From: Sinorhizobium meliloti 4H41
Lineage (GTDB): Bacteria; Pseudomonadota; Alphaproteobacteria; Rhizobiales; Rhizobiaceae
Assembly (NCBI RefSeq): GCF_000375585.1
Contig: NZ_AQWP01000011.1
Location: 142,157-206,156 of the forward strand
DNA length: 64,000 nt
Direction of reading: 5' to 3'
The notes beneath the pieces were generated by a model. That model was not told the DNA's origin, did no database searches, and worked only from the letters and a program-made list of their open reading frames with translations. How positions within the stretch are numbered: position 1 is the first letter of the stretch; each line of letters opens with the position of its first letter. Below, in pieces: positions 33,808-42,692 of this stretch. A program made the translations under genes and the position numbers.

Positions 33808-34086
33808 CTATTCGGATCCGTCTGCGCCTACGTCGACATATCTGCCGATTGAGCGTAGGTAAGCGACGATCTCGACCGTTAGGAAATCACGGTCGCCATA
33901 CACTTCGTCGATCCTGTCAAACATCCGTCTCGTCTTTTCATCGGCGCCCGGTGGCAGCTCAGCATCTCCAATAACGTATTTGTCGTAGCCAACCGCGCAA
34001 ATATCGCACCCAGCCTCGATGATATCATCTACAAAGGCCGGGATGTCGCTCGCATCCATCAGTTTCTGCTTGGTACTTTGCGCCAT
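33808..34086 (-). CDS. small acidic hypothetical protein, likely stress-regulated
   Basis: The 92-residue protein is strongly acidic (DDIIEAGCDICAVGYDKYVIGDAELPPGADEKTRRMFDRIDEVYGDRDFLTVEIVAYLRSIGRYVD). It is soluble and helical with two neighbouring cysteines. I do not recognise a family. ATG at 34086 has GGAGATAACCCG upstream. A site that fits an RpoE2 promoter lies 73 bases before it, which favours a real, stress-induced gene in a region otherwise full of decay. Confidence 0.7.
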   Translation of the reverse strand: MAQSTKQKLMDASDIPAFVDDIIEAGCDICAVGYDKYVIGDAELPPGADEKTRRMFDRIDEVYGDRDFLTVEIVAYLRSIGRYVDVGADGSE

Positions 34087-34158
34087 CGGGTTATCTCCGC
34101 TCACGGGTGAGCAGGAAGTGGCCGCCAGGTGGGTTGACTTGCAACCCTATAAGCACCG

Positions 34159-34184
34159 AACCGCAAATGTCAGGGTTTTGTTCC
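34159..34184 (-). promoter_or_regulatory. RpoE2/EcfG-type promoter candidate
   Basis: On the minus strand: GGAAC (34184-34180), 18 bases, GTT (34161-34159). It fits the GGAAC-N18/19-TT rule and points towards the small acidic gene at 34086. Confidence 0.5.
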
Positions 34185-34458
34185 GTGCACTCAGGCCGCT
34201 CTGATCTGTGGGCGACATGCCCCCGGCGAATGGCGTTCGTGATCCAGCGAAGGCCGCTGGTGACTCCCGGGAACCCTCCTGCGACATCGATGTCCGGGCA
34301 ACTTGCGACCTCTACATATCACAGACGACTTTGCTCAAGAGGACCTGCAATAATTGCCTCTTCCACCCGACCGCGGCGGATCCTTAGGCTACCGTTAGAT
34401 CTTAATGATATTCCAGGCACTGGTATGAAGAGCGGCGGCGCAACCTTGCTTGCGGGCG

Positions 34459-34660
34459 ATATGGGTAGCCACGATGCAGGGCGAGCCATTTCCGACCCGC
34501 ACTTACAACCATGTAGCTCTCAAGATCGCTGCGGAATCGGTTCGAGGACTGCAGCGTGTTAAGGCCCTGGACCTCGCTCTTTGGGATGGTCGGTCACGCT
34601 TTCTTGGCGAAGGGCAATCAAGCTCCCTGGCACTCCCGCACGGCTTCATAGCGCTGCCAC
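34459..34660 (+). pseudogene. remnant of a FosX-like (glyoxalase fold) gene
   Basis: The plus strand reads IWVATMQGEPFPTRTYNHVA followed by LKI, close to the FosX/fosfomycin-resistance pattern (WVAIMEGEP, RTYNHIAFKV) with the metal-binding His in YNH. Downstream, VKALDLALWDGRSRFLGEGQSS resembles the next FosX segment, and then similarity ends without the metal Glu. The N-terminal third is missing. It is a fragment, so no resistance is expected. The flanks (34187-34458 and 34661-34758) hold no supported gene. Confidence 0.6.
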
Positions 34661-34758
34661 ATAGACCAAGATTGGAGGCGCAGACGGCTGGTCGCCTGCC
34701 GACCGGATAGGTCGCCAGGCGGCATACACTCGTCGAGATCGCGTCTGTAGTCGAAGGC

Positions 34759-35721
34759 TCAACCGTTCAGATCGAGAACGATACGGCCGTCGATCCTGCC
34801 TTCTTCCATGCGCTCGAAGATGGCATTGATGTTCTCGATCTTGTCCCAGGAGAAGTGGGCAGCGACCTTGCCCTCGCCGGCAAGTTCCAACGCTTCCTCC
34901 AGATCCTGGCGTGTCCCGACAATAGAGCCGCGCACCGTGATGCGCTTCAGCACCGTGTCGAACACCGGCAGGCAGATCTGACTCAGCGGCAGACCGACGA
35001 GCGCCATCGTACCCTTGGAACGCAGCATCCTGTAAGCCTGCTCCATCGCCTTTGGTGAGACAGCCGTGACCAGCGCTCCGTGTACGCCGCCCGTCCGCTT
35101 CTGCACCTCCTCGACGGCATCAGGCGCCTTGGCATCGATGACGAAGGTCGGCGCCGAGCTTCTCAGCAAGCGCAATCTTGTCCGGGAATATGCCCGCCGC
35201 GGCGACATGCATGCCCATCGCCTTGGCATATTGCACGGCCATGTGGCCGAGGCCGCCAATGCCGGAGACGAGAACCCATTCGCCGGGTTTCACCTCAGTC
35301 TCCTTCAAGCCCTTGTAGACCGTGACGCCGGCGCAGAGCACCGGGGCGGCCGGGCCGAACTCCAGCGTGGCGGGCAGCCGGTATTCTGCTGGCTGCCGCA
35401 GAGCGTCTCCCAACCGGTGCGGCATGGCGTGCAGCAGCCGCAGGCGGTGTGCAACCACGGCACGCCGACCCGGTCCCCTTCCTTCAGCCGTGCTACGCCG
35501 GCGCCGAGCTTGGCGACGTAGCCGACGCCCTCGTGGCCGGGAATAAAAGGCGGATTGGGTCGCACCGGCCAGTCGCCCTTGGCGGCATGCAGGTCGGTGT
35601 GGCACACGCCAGTGGCCTCGTATTTGATCAGGACCTGGCCAGGTCCTGGCTGCGGAATCGGAACTTCCTCAATCGCAAGCGGCGTGCCGAACTCTCGGAC
35701 CACAGCGGCTTTCATGGTCAT
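34759..35721 (-). pseudogene. adhP: AdhP-type zinc alcohol dehydrogenase pseudogene
   Basis: The minus strand begins with an intact start (GGAGGAGATCGAT then ATG) and reads [19 protein letters not shown], the catalytic zinc Cys in [22 protein letters not shown], and the structural zinc Cys cluster [16 protein letters not shown]. After QQNTG the frame is lost. [20 protein letters not shown] continues in a second frame; about 17 residues seem deleted here. Near 35155 the reading moves to a third frame (VIDAKAPDAVEEVQKRTGG) and runs to the normal end (EEGRIDGRIVLDLNG). At least two frameshifts disable the gene. The decay seems recent because most of the sequence is conserved. Confidence 0.88.
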
Positions 35722-35975
35722 ATCGATCTCCTCCAATGCTCGATGTTGGCGCCGGCAGGGCCGGCATCGCGCACCTCCTTTGAGCGAGCGCTGACGAGCA
35801 GGAGCTTAACGGCAGGGCAGGCCATCGTTCCTTGACGGGCATCAAGGTAGGGCATTTCCACTACGAAGTTGTCTCAGAAGCGAGACAATGGCGCGCGCAA
35901 ACCACGACCGCCCGACCGGGCCGCCAATGCTGACTTGAAGGGGCCGGGCCGAGGTGCAGCACGGGCACATTCGCC

Positions 35976-36653
35976 CTAACGATTTTGGATGAACCTACTT
36001 TGCCAGCGGCGGGGTATCTGGAACGCTACGGCAGTAAGCAACAGGGCGGCAAGCGACGGCACCCATAAGGCGTGATCTCCTGCTTCTCGCACCAGGACCG
36101 CGCCCATGATGGCTCCGGCGAACATGCCGAGCCACGGCACGATCTGAATGATCCAGTGCGTATTGCGGACGCCCATCGCCCAACGTCCGAGTCCACGGCC
36201 GAAGCGCGAGAGTGCTCCCGTGACATACGTCAGACCAACCGGCAGACCTTCGATCTGCTCGACAGAGGCGTTGACGGCTCCCATGGCGAAAGTGAGCAAA
36301 AGGAAACGGAGTTCTGGTTGGCCTTCTTGCAACGCGGCGCATGCGAGGAGAACCGATGCAATCAACAAGGCGGCTTGCGGTCTAAACCGGATCGATACGA
36401 TCACTCCCGCGGCGTTCCCGAATACGAAGCTGACCAGCCCTCCTATGAGAAGCAACCCTTGAGCGGCATCGCCTTGGACGAGCGTGACGGACGCGCGAGT
36501 CGTGTTGCCGCTCATGAAGGACACGAAGTCGCCGATGGACATGAGTCCTATGGCGTCGGTCATGCCGGCCAGGAACGATATTGCAGCGACAAGCGCCAGA
36601 CCAACAGAACTCCGCCGCCGTTTTATGATCCGCCGCCGCCGCTGCACCGTCAT
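35976..36653 (-). CDS. YoaK/DUF1275 family membrane protein
   Basis: The 225-residue product has six hydrophobic helices after a basic N-terminus (QRRRRIIKRRR). Family hallmarks are FLAGMTDAIGLMSIGDFVSFMSGNTTRASV near residue 30 and the central MGAVNASVEQIEGLPVGLTYVTGAL. DUF1275 proteins are widespread inner-membrane proteins of unknown transport role. GGGAGAAACC precedes ATG at 36653; frames further upstream are not supported. It stands alone between pseudogenes and looks intact. Confidence 0.87.
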   Translation of the reverse strand: MTVQRRRRIIKRRRSSVGLALVAAISFLAGMTDAIGLMSIGDFVSFMSGNTTRASVTLVQGDAAQGLLLIGGLVSFVFGNAAGVIVSIRFRPQAALLIASVLLACAALQEGQPELRFLLLTFAMGAVNASVEQIEGLPVGLTYVTGALSRFGRGLGRWAMGVRNTHWIIQIVPWLGMFAGAIMGAVLVREAGDHALWVPSLAALLLTAVAFQIPRRWQSRFIQNR

Positions 36654-37074
36654 TGGTTTCTCCCACATTGAAACGCCGGAACGAAAGCAAACTGCGCCCT
36701 CTGTGGCAAGCAATCAAACTCCGCAGAGCCCACTCCCAGAAAATATGCAGGATAGGTGTCTCTCAAAGCGACGGATTGCGCGACCGGCTATCGGCTCGCA
36801 CCTCCCCAGCGCCCGCCTTAACATGACTCGGTGGCGAACGCGCGAGCATCGTTGCAATCAGGGTGTTGAGAACTCTTCGGCACGTGTGAAAAAGCAATCT
36901 ACGGAATTCTTGCGGCGATGGGCATTGGTCTAATACCGGTTTCCGTCGGCGAAGGGTACAAACTCAGCGTGCCTGCGGTGGGAGCAAGGCTGTGATTTGC
37001 CGACTGATGGGTGTCGAGCGGTCGCGGCACGATAGGCTGTGACCTTACCGCGCCGGCGGTTCCGATCTGGCAAT
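36654..37074. other. region without a supported gene
   Basis: GC-rich DNA with short frames only. I see no promoter boxes, hairpins or repeats that I can support. Confidence 0.4.
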
Positions 37075-37385
37075 TTAGCGGCCCTTGCCCGCAGCCTTGA
37101 GTCGATGGGCGGAGGGGCTCTCCGACCCGGCCACACGAGCGGAGGGACCGGGCGCACCAAACGCTGTCGATAACCTGAACCCTGATACGAGTTGCGCCAG
37201 CCGTTCAGCTTCGGAAGAAAGCATCACGGTGGACGCGGAGATCTCTCCGCCATGGCCGCATTCTGCTGAGTGATTGCGTCCATGTCTCCGATCGCCGAAT
37301 TGATTTCCGCTATTCCAGTGGCCTGCTCCAGGGAAGAACGCGCAATGGACGCCATGTGATCGTTGATCGTCTGCACCCAGATGCG
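37075..37385 (-). pseudogene. remnant of a methyl-accepting chemotaxis protein
   Basis: The minus strand carries the end of a chemoreceptor signalling domain: INDHMASIARSSLEQATGIA, EINSAIGDMDAITQQNAAMAE, then a frameshift near 37245, and SSEAERLAQLVSGFRL in the next frame. This is the typical last methylation helix and tail. The ligand-binding, membrane and hairpin-tip parts are absent. Nonfunctional. Confidence 0.75.
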
Positions 37386-37865
37386 ATGGTCGCTTCACGG
37401 CGCACATGCTCATGCAGGTCCGGACCGCCGCGCTAACCGAACTTCCGCGATGGCTTGAGGGTACCGACAGCCAGAATCGAATGTGTCTTCAATATTTAGA
37501 TCTAGGCCACCCCTCCTGCGCGCACCCTGATCCCCAAAGAGGTTACCGGTGTCAGCTGAAACAGCCGCATTCTCGCCTTTAACTGCCAAGCGACAGCAGT
37601 TGGCCGCGATCTTGAGGAAGGAGAACATTGTTGAGGTAAGGGAGTGAAATCGGATTCTCCAACTATCTGCGATTCGCCACGGCATTCGGCCCTTCGCGGC
37701 ATTCGGCCTAACTCCATTGGAGTAGCCGACATACTGTTGCCAAATCTGCTAACTGCCACCACGATGAGCAACGCCAGCCGACTTCCCGGAGAGACATAAT
37801 CGACTCGACCTGCGTCCTTTCGCACCGCCAACAGGTCTCCTGCAGCCGGCACCAGGGTTGGTAAT
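37386..37865. other. region without a supported gene
   Basis: Minus-strand frames reach 139 codons here, but they have no ribosome binding site and no protein-like pattern. It may be the eroded remainder of the chemoreceptor gene. Confidence 0.35.
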
Positions 37866-39176
37866 ATGCGAGCCTTTCTTGCGATCATCGTGCTGGTTTT
37901 GGGCGTTGCACTGCCCTTCAATCTCGATGTGGTGAAATTCGCAGTTGTCCAGGCGCTTTCCTCACCTTGCCGTTTGCCGAAAGACTTATCATCGAATGTG
38001 GATCACTTCGTTTCACTTGACCTACGCCACGCTGGGTCGGGCACTGTTTTCGTCTCGGCGGAGCCAGCGGACTGGGTCAGGGCCAACTCGGACGTTCTCG
38101 CGCCACTTCGATCTGGGTCTGGCGACCTGATCGTCTACATCCATGGCTTTCTCACGAGTATGGGCGATGCTGACTGCGCCGCGAAATCAGTGGCCGCGGA
38201 TCTGGCTGAACGTCAACCTCCCAAAAGCAGCCACAAACCGGACGTGCTCGTGTTCGGTTGGCCAGGCGAAACGAAGGCGAGGCAGTTTTCGCGCGCTCAG
38301 ACCGCTGCATCGCAAGCCGCAAAATATCTTGCTGACTTGCTGTCGCAATTGCGGAAGAGACGAATCATCCTGATTGCCCATAGTCTCGGGGCCGCAGTCG
38401 CTATGGAGGCCTTATCCGAGGTCCCACAGGCAGCGGAAAACCCGAGCTTCCATGCTATCATACTTATCCAGGGGGCAATTCCCGTCGCCAGCCTCCGCAC
38501 CTGGTCCTACAAGATTACGGTGCGTTCTCCTGCGGCGGAAACTCATGATCGTTTAGCGGGGCGAAAGCCACACCCTGGCTACATCGAAGAAGGAGAAGGG
38601 GTTGGCTGCTATGTCGAAGCCGCGAGAAAAGCACGACACCTTATTGTAACCCGGTCAGCGGACGACATCACACTCAGTCGTATGTACGCCACGGACGAAA
38701 TGTTCGTCCCTGGGCTTTGTCAAGGGCCACGCGTGTTTCCTGTGGAGGGGGAGACCGTCAGGACCCTGCCACAAACCTTGGCGATCGGATCGGGCATGGA
38801 TCGAGAGGAAACATTCCGGATCCACCGCGAGTTGATCCCAGAAGGTCCAGGGGCGATTTCTGATCCGTGGGGGGCGCCCGAAAATCCCGGCAACTTCTTT
38901 CCAACTCTCCGCCCTCCCGACGATTCGCAAGTGCTGCTGGAGCGGACGGAAGCGTACAGCTTTAGAGTTCCTCATCCCTCTTATCACGAGATACACTTGA
39001 GCCGCCTGTCGGGTTGGCGTCCATTCTTCGACTGGCATTCTCCACTCAACTACCGAACGATGCGCGTGGACCTCCTGGGGCAAATTTGGCACATCCTTGA
39101 TCAGCGCGACGGGGCAGCCGGGCCAATTGGCGTCCCCGTGAATGATCAGCAGGATCCTAGTCGTGCAGCACATTAA
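37866..39176 (+). CDS. alpha/beta hydrolase (DUF900 type), membrane anchored or exported
   Basis: The 436-residue protein has an N-terminal hydrophobic segment (residues 2-22, AFLAIIVLVLGVALPFNL) that is a signal anchor. The hydrolase core shows the oxyanion strand LIVYIHGFLTSM near residue 90, the nucleophile elbow IAHSLGAAVAMEAL (Ser near residue 174) and DVLVFGWPGETKA, a common DUF900 feature. Later residues include candidate acid Asp positions (ADDITLSR) and a His in PSYHEIHLS, completing a triad in principle. The substrate is unknown. The ATG is at 37866. No ribosome binding site is clear; GGTAATATG precedes it. Confidence 0.85.
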   Translation: MRAFLAIIVLVLGVALPFNLDVVKFAVVQALSSPCRLPKDLSSNVDHFVSLDLRHAGSGTVFVSAEPADWVRANSDVLAPLRSGSGDLIVYIHGFLTSMGDADCAAKSVAADLAERQPPKSSHKPDVLVFGWPGETKARQFSRAQTAASQAAKYLADLLSQLRKRRIILIAHSLGAAVAMEALSEVPQAAENPSFHAIILIQGAIPVASLRTWSYKITVRSPAAETHDRLAGRKPHPGYIEEGEGVGCYVEAARKARHLIVTRSADDITLSRMYATDEMFVPGLCQGPRVFPVEGETVRTLPQTLAIGSGMDREETFRIHRELIPEGPGAISDPWGAPENPGNFFPTLRPPDDSQVLLERTEAYSFRVPHPSYHEIHLSRLSGWRPFFDWHSPLNYRTMRVDLLGQIWHILDQRDGAAGPIGVPVNDQQDPSRAAH

Positions 39177-39935
39177 TTGCGACGCTTGTGAGGCAGCTGT
39201 GTCAACCGGTATTTAATAGGTCTTACTAGCAACGACGGGACGGTCAAGCGGGCTCGGACCGGCGACAGCGCCGTCCCTGTTGATACATTATGCGATCTTG
39301 TCTCCCCAACGTGAACCTCCTGGCGACAAGGCGTGTACGCGACTCGTCTACAACGGCTCCCTCGACCCCATTGCATTCACCGGTGTCCGTCACGACGATG
39401 AGCAAGCGCGACGTTGGGAGCTCATCGTGTCCGACCGCGGCACCCCGCCAACATACGGCCCGCAGTACTTGGAGGATCGACCCATTCGGCAGCGGACTCC
39501 TGCTCAGCAGGAGTTCGGCGCGGCAGGTGCCTGGCGTTCAGCGGCCCCTCGCTGTCTCCGAAAAATGCGGCTACGCGCCTAAACAGATCTTGGCGGCGCC
39601 TATTCCGCCGGAGTCGACTCTGTCGAGCCGAACACTCTCGTCCAGCAGTTGTTGTGGACACATCCGTGACGCTTCTCGATCCTCAATGACCGTATCAGAC
39701 GCGCAGCTGCGGATCGCCGGGTAGCGCTGATCGATCGCCGCTTGATCTGCGATGACGGCAATATCGCCGACGCTATCGAGCCCTTCAGAGAAGGGGGGGC
39801 AGCAAAATCTTGGCCTGATGTTTACATTTCCCTGAAGTAGGTGAAGCTCCCGCGCAAAGACGGGGGGGCGGACAGCCGTCGTAGTTCCGCCAGCGCCTGA
39901 GCGGACGTTGCATGAAACCGCTCCATGTCCTCCCG
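39177..39935. other. region without a supported gene, with one repeat copy
   Basis: Three overlapping plus-strand frames of 90-145 codons at 39280-39724 lack ribosome binding sites and known motifs. One of them (GDKACTRLVYNGSLDPIAFT) looks slightly protein-like and may be eroded coding DNA. The element copy at 39273 is described separately. Confidence 0.4.
39273..39297 (+). repeat. short dispersed element, copy 3
   Basis: GTCCC, four bases, GATACATTATGCGATC, the best match to the consensus in its second half. Confidence 0.55.
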
Positions 39936-40427
39936 CTAACCGCCCCTAAGTTTCTGCGCGTGCTCCAGATGCCCCTGGACGACCGGCGCCGTCTTGGTCG
40001 CATGCGCCTTCAACTGTTCGCTGTCGCCATCTTGGGCATAGCTCTGCAGAAGCTTTAAGGCCTCCTGGTGAGCCGCGAGCTGAGCCTGCACATAGGCCGC
40101 ATCAAACTGGTCACCCTGCGCGTTCTTGAGCTTGTCCAACTCTGCCGCGTGCTTCTCGACCATTTGCGTGGGAACCGTGATCTTGGCTTCTCCTGCGGCG
40201 GCCTTCAGTTCCTGGCTGGCCTTGGTGTGATCGGCCACCATCATTTCGGCAAACTGGCGCACACTGTCCTGTTTGCTGTTTTGCATGGCGAGTTGGCTCG
40301 ATTGAACTTCGAACATATCGGAGCTCGCGGCCATGGTCACGAACTCTTCGGACGAGATCTGCTGCGCATAGACATAGGGCGCACCGGCAAGGAAGGCTGC
40401 GGCAACGGCTATCTTCATCATTCGCAT
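39936..40427 (-). CDS. exported DUF4142 protein
   Basis: The 163-residue protein has a signal peptide (residues 1-21, VYAQ) and a DUF4142 four-helix bundle: EEFVTMAASSDMFEVQSSQLAMQ, FAEMMVADHTKASQELKAAA, YVQAQLAAHQEALKLLQSYAQDG and the C-terminal VVQGHLEHAQKL. The His/Glu pattern is ferritin-like, but metal binding is not established. Such proteins are typical general-stress periplasmic proteins in rhizobia. ATG at 40427 follows CCCGGAGAAACCCC. An RpoE2-like promoter lies 39 bases upstream of the start, in agreement with the family's stress regulation. Confidence 0.93.
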   Translation of the reverse strand: MRMMKIAVAAAFLAGAPYVYAQQISSEEFVTMAASSDMFEVQSSQLAMQNSKQDSVRQFAEMMVADHTKASQELKAAAGEAKITVPTQMVEKHAAELDKLKNAQGDQFDAAYVQAQLAAHQEALKLLQSYAQDGDSEQLKAHATKTAPVVQGHLEHAQKLRGG

Positions 40428-40465
40428 GGGGTTTCTCCGGGTTGACGCTGAGCGAAAGAACGCCT

Positions 40466-40490
40466 AACCGCAGCGCCGGAGAGATGTTCC
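40466..40490 (-). promoter_or_regulatory. RpoE2/EcfG-type promoter
   Basis: On the minus strand: GGAAC (40490-40486), 17 bases, GTT (40468-40466), preceded by CG as in the -10 consensus. It is well placed for the DUF4142 gene. Confidence 0.6.
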
Positions 40491-41030
40491 CCGTTGTCGC
40501 CCGACTACTTGCTAAGCAACGCCACTCTGCCCTTCCTGTGAAGACCCACCATCAGGAACGCGCCGTCCGCGGCCCCTTTTTGGGAGCTGCGCCGCTGCAG
40601 CGGTGTCAGCACGTCCTGGACTCTTCGCCCCATTTCCCGCTCTGCTTCGGCTACAACCGGGATCGCTGCCGTGTTGTACATCGCCGGGATGGAGGTCCGA
40701 CGTTGGAGCACTGCCGCCGTCTGTAGCTGGCCTCCCGATAATCCGCAGGTTGCTGGAGGAATAGCACGCCAGTCCGGCACGCCTTCGTCTGCGCCGCGAA
40801 AGTCGCTCCTTGGTTTCCGGCTAGAGGACCGCTGCATCACCTCGGTGTCAGTCGCCTGGTAGCTGCTTCAAGTGCCTGTCAGGCTCTTCCGGAAATTGTG
40901 GCCTGCACACCCCAGACCGCCGAGTATGGCGGGCCGGCGCGCTCCTTCCACAGCGGTCCGCACCACAACAGTATCAGAACCGCGTCGAGGGGGAGCGAGA
41001 ACGAAAACTAAGCTTTCCATGACGCACCCT
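40491..41030. other. region without a supported gene
   Basis: A 111-codon minus-strand frame (40505-40840) has no good start or recognised motif and is listed among the rejected items. The right part runs into the DUF892 pseudogene. Confidence 0.4.
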
Positions 41031-41527
41031 TCACCGCTTTGCGGTCAGTCCTTGCTGATTGGGCTCAAGAAACTTGCGTGTCATTTCCGCGGCGTGTTCA
41101 TCGAGCCACTGTGTCATCGTCAGTTCGTGTTTCAGGATGGCTTCGCAGACGCGCTTTGTTTCCCGGTCGCCGGCATGCTCGGCGGCAGCGATCAAGATCT
41201 TGTAGCTCACTATTTCCATCTGCTCGAATGTGTAGCTCGCGAGTGAACCCGACCTCGTCATCAACAAAGTGGCCACTTAACCCCTGTCCAAAGGCAACCA
41301 TCTTGGCGCCGACATCCTTGACCGTTGACATTCCTCCGGTGCTCCCAAGGCAGCGTTCCCAACATGGCAGCCTGGTCGCGGGTCTCCCGTAGGTGCTTGT
41401 CGATCTGAGCTATGAGTTCCGGATAGTTTTCAAGCCGAGCCGATTTGCGGGTCAGCGGTTATCGCCTGCTCTTCCATGGCGTGAACATCCCTTAGCATGC
41501 GTGAAGATGCTCTCTCTTGTCGGACAT
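41031..41527 (-). pseudogene. DUF892 (YciE/YciF-like) pseudogene
   Basis: An intact start (AAGGAGAATGTC then ATG at 41527) reads MSDKREHLHAC and stops. The ferritin-like protein continues in pieces in other frames: DVHAMEEQAI, ENYPELIAQIDKHLRETRDQA, TVKDVGAKMVAFGQGLSG, and the last 80 codons SLASYTFEQMEIVSYKILIAA up to TRKFLEPNQQGLTAKR. At least three frameshifts break it. DUF892 proteins are stress-induced ferritin-like proteins, so this is one more general-stress gene that has decayed here. Confidence 0.82.
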
Positions 41528-41876
41528 GACATTCTCCTTCCTACTTTCAACGAATGTGGGAAACCCGAGAAAGTTCCTCCTGGACGTCGGATCTGCATGA
41601 CATTGTCGCCGGCAGACGCACGGCCGATAGTCTCTTATGGTCCGCAAGATCGGCGAGATAAGAGCTTTCTTCGATGGGCCCACGTAATCTTGTCATCCAA
41701 GTAACCAGAAGCCTGACTCGTTCCGCCGCTTTAAACGATGCGCTTCTCAACGGAGCATTACTCTCGCACCGTGGGTAGATGCGAGCCCAGGCATGCCGCG
41801 TGGCCACTTCTCAATGGGGATTCCGCCGAATTTGCTTTTGGGCTGTTTGTTGCATCCGTCTGAACTGACCAGCTCG

Positions 41877-41901
41877 GGAACAATCCTAGCCGGTCCCGGT
41901 T
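41877..41901 (+). promoter_or_regulatory. RpoE2/EcfG-type promoter
   Basis: GGAAC (41877-41881), 17 bases, GTT (41899-41901), 25 bases before the start of the membrane-protein pseudogene at 41927. Confidence 0.55.
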
Positions 41902-41926
41902 CGGCAGCAACGAGCAGGAATCAAGG

Positions 41927-42390
41927 GTGCAGCGGATAGTCTCTGGAGCATTGGCGGGAATGGCGGCAACAATGGCCATGACCATGGCCATGCGTCGACT
42001 TCATGCGCTGCTGGACAGCCGCGAAGACTACCCTCTTCCCCCTCGCGAGATCATAGAACAGACCGGCTCGGCCGATGATGAAGAAAACGCCCGTGCGGCT
42101 ACCTTGGCCGCCCACTTCGGTTTCGGCGCCTTGGCGGGTGCGATCTTCGCCTTATTTCCTTCTGCGGTCCTCGCAACTTGGCGGATCGACATGGTCGCAA
42201 CCTGCTCTCGAGCCATGAATGACGCTTCCAAGCTCGTCAAGGCATAGCTGATCCCGTTTCCCGCGGCGCCTTGAACAGCTCTCGAGGCTGTCGAGTCCTA
42301 GCGGTCTGGGCTTCCTTCCTGGATGTTGCAATCCCGACCGCAGGACTATCGCGCGGCCAACCGATGCGTATGGCCGCCCCCCGCTCGTCC
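41927..42390 (+). pseudogene. frameshifted small membrane protein gene
   Basis: From GTG at 41927 the first 75 codons look sound: MQRIVSGALAGMAATMAMTM, LPPREIIEQTG, ATLAAHFGFGALAGAIFALFPS. The frame then becomes senseless and stops at 42247. In another frame from about 42300, LAVWASFLDVAIPTAGLSRG resembles the expected next helix region. A deletion or frameshift near 42150 is the simplest reading. The protein type is common in rhizobia, without known function. It has a good RpoE2-like promoter, so it was a stress gene. Confidence 0.65.
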
Positions 42391-42410
42391 AGCCTGATCG
42401 ACGCCCGCTT

Positions 42411-42692
42411 CTACTCCGCCTCGTCAGGCCGGCACACCGCCCTTAGCGCCTTCAGCGCTTCTTCCGTGGAGTGGCAGAGAAGATGGAGTTCCACCGGTCG
42501 GCGAAGCGCAATCTGTATGTGATGAGGACCGAACACCCGGATCAAGCCGCGGCCCGGAAAGCGGCCGTTGCCCGGAGCTCGATTGTTCCACCGCGTGATC
42601 CTGCCGGGCGGGTTCCTGTAAGCATGCGGCGCGCCGAGTATTCGCGCGCATTCGTCGTAGAACCGTCTGTCGCTCGCACTACCACCGGTCAT
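42411..42692 (-). CDS. small conserved-looking hypothetical protein
   Basis: The 93-residue protein is basic, with RRFYDECARILGAPHAYRN, a WNNRAPGNGRFPGRGLIRVFG segment, and IQIALRRPVELHLLCHSTEEALKALRAV. The pattern with WNNR-GNGR-P-GLIR looks like a family I have seen in rhizobia, but I cannot name it. ATG at 42692 overlaps the end of the P450 gene by 14 bases, which argues for coupling and against chance. Confidence 0.65.
   Translation of the reverse strand: MTGGSASDRRFYDECARILGAPHAYRNPPGRITRWNNRAPGNGRFPGRGLIRVFGPHHIQIALRRPVELHLLCHSTEEALKALRAVCRPDEAE

Noticed and set aside
35808..35831. Possible RpoE2 promoter before the adhP pseudogene
   Set aside because: The distance between GGAAC and GTT is 16 bases (17 to TT), one less than the 18-19 rule, so I did not count it.
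39280..39724. Overlapping plus-strand ORFs of 91-144 codons
   Set aside because: No start signals and no recognisable domain; at most eroded coding DNA.
40505..40840. 111-codon minus-strand ORF
   Set aside because: Parts look protein-like (VVAEAEREMGRRVQDVLTPL), but there is no good start and no known family.
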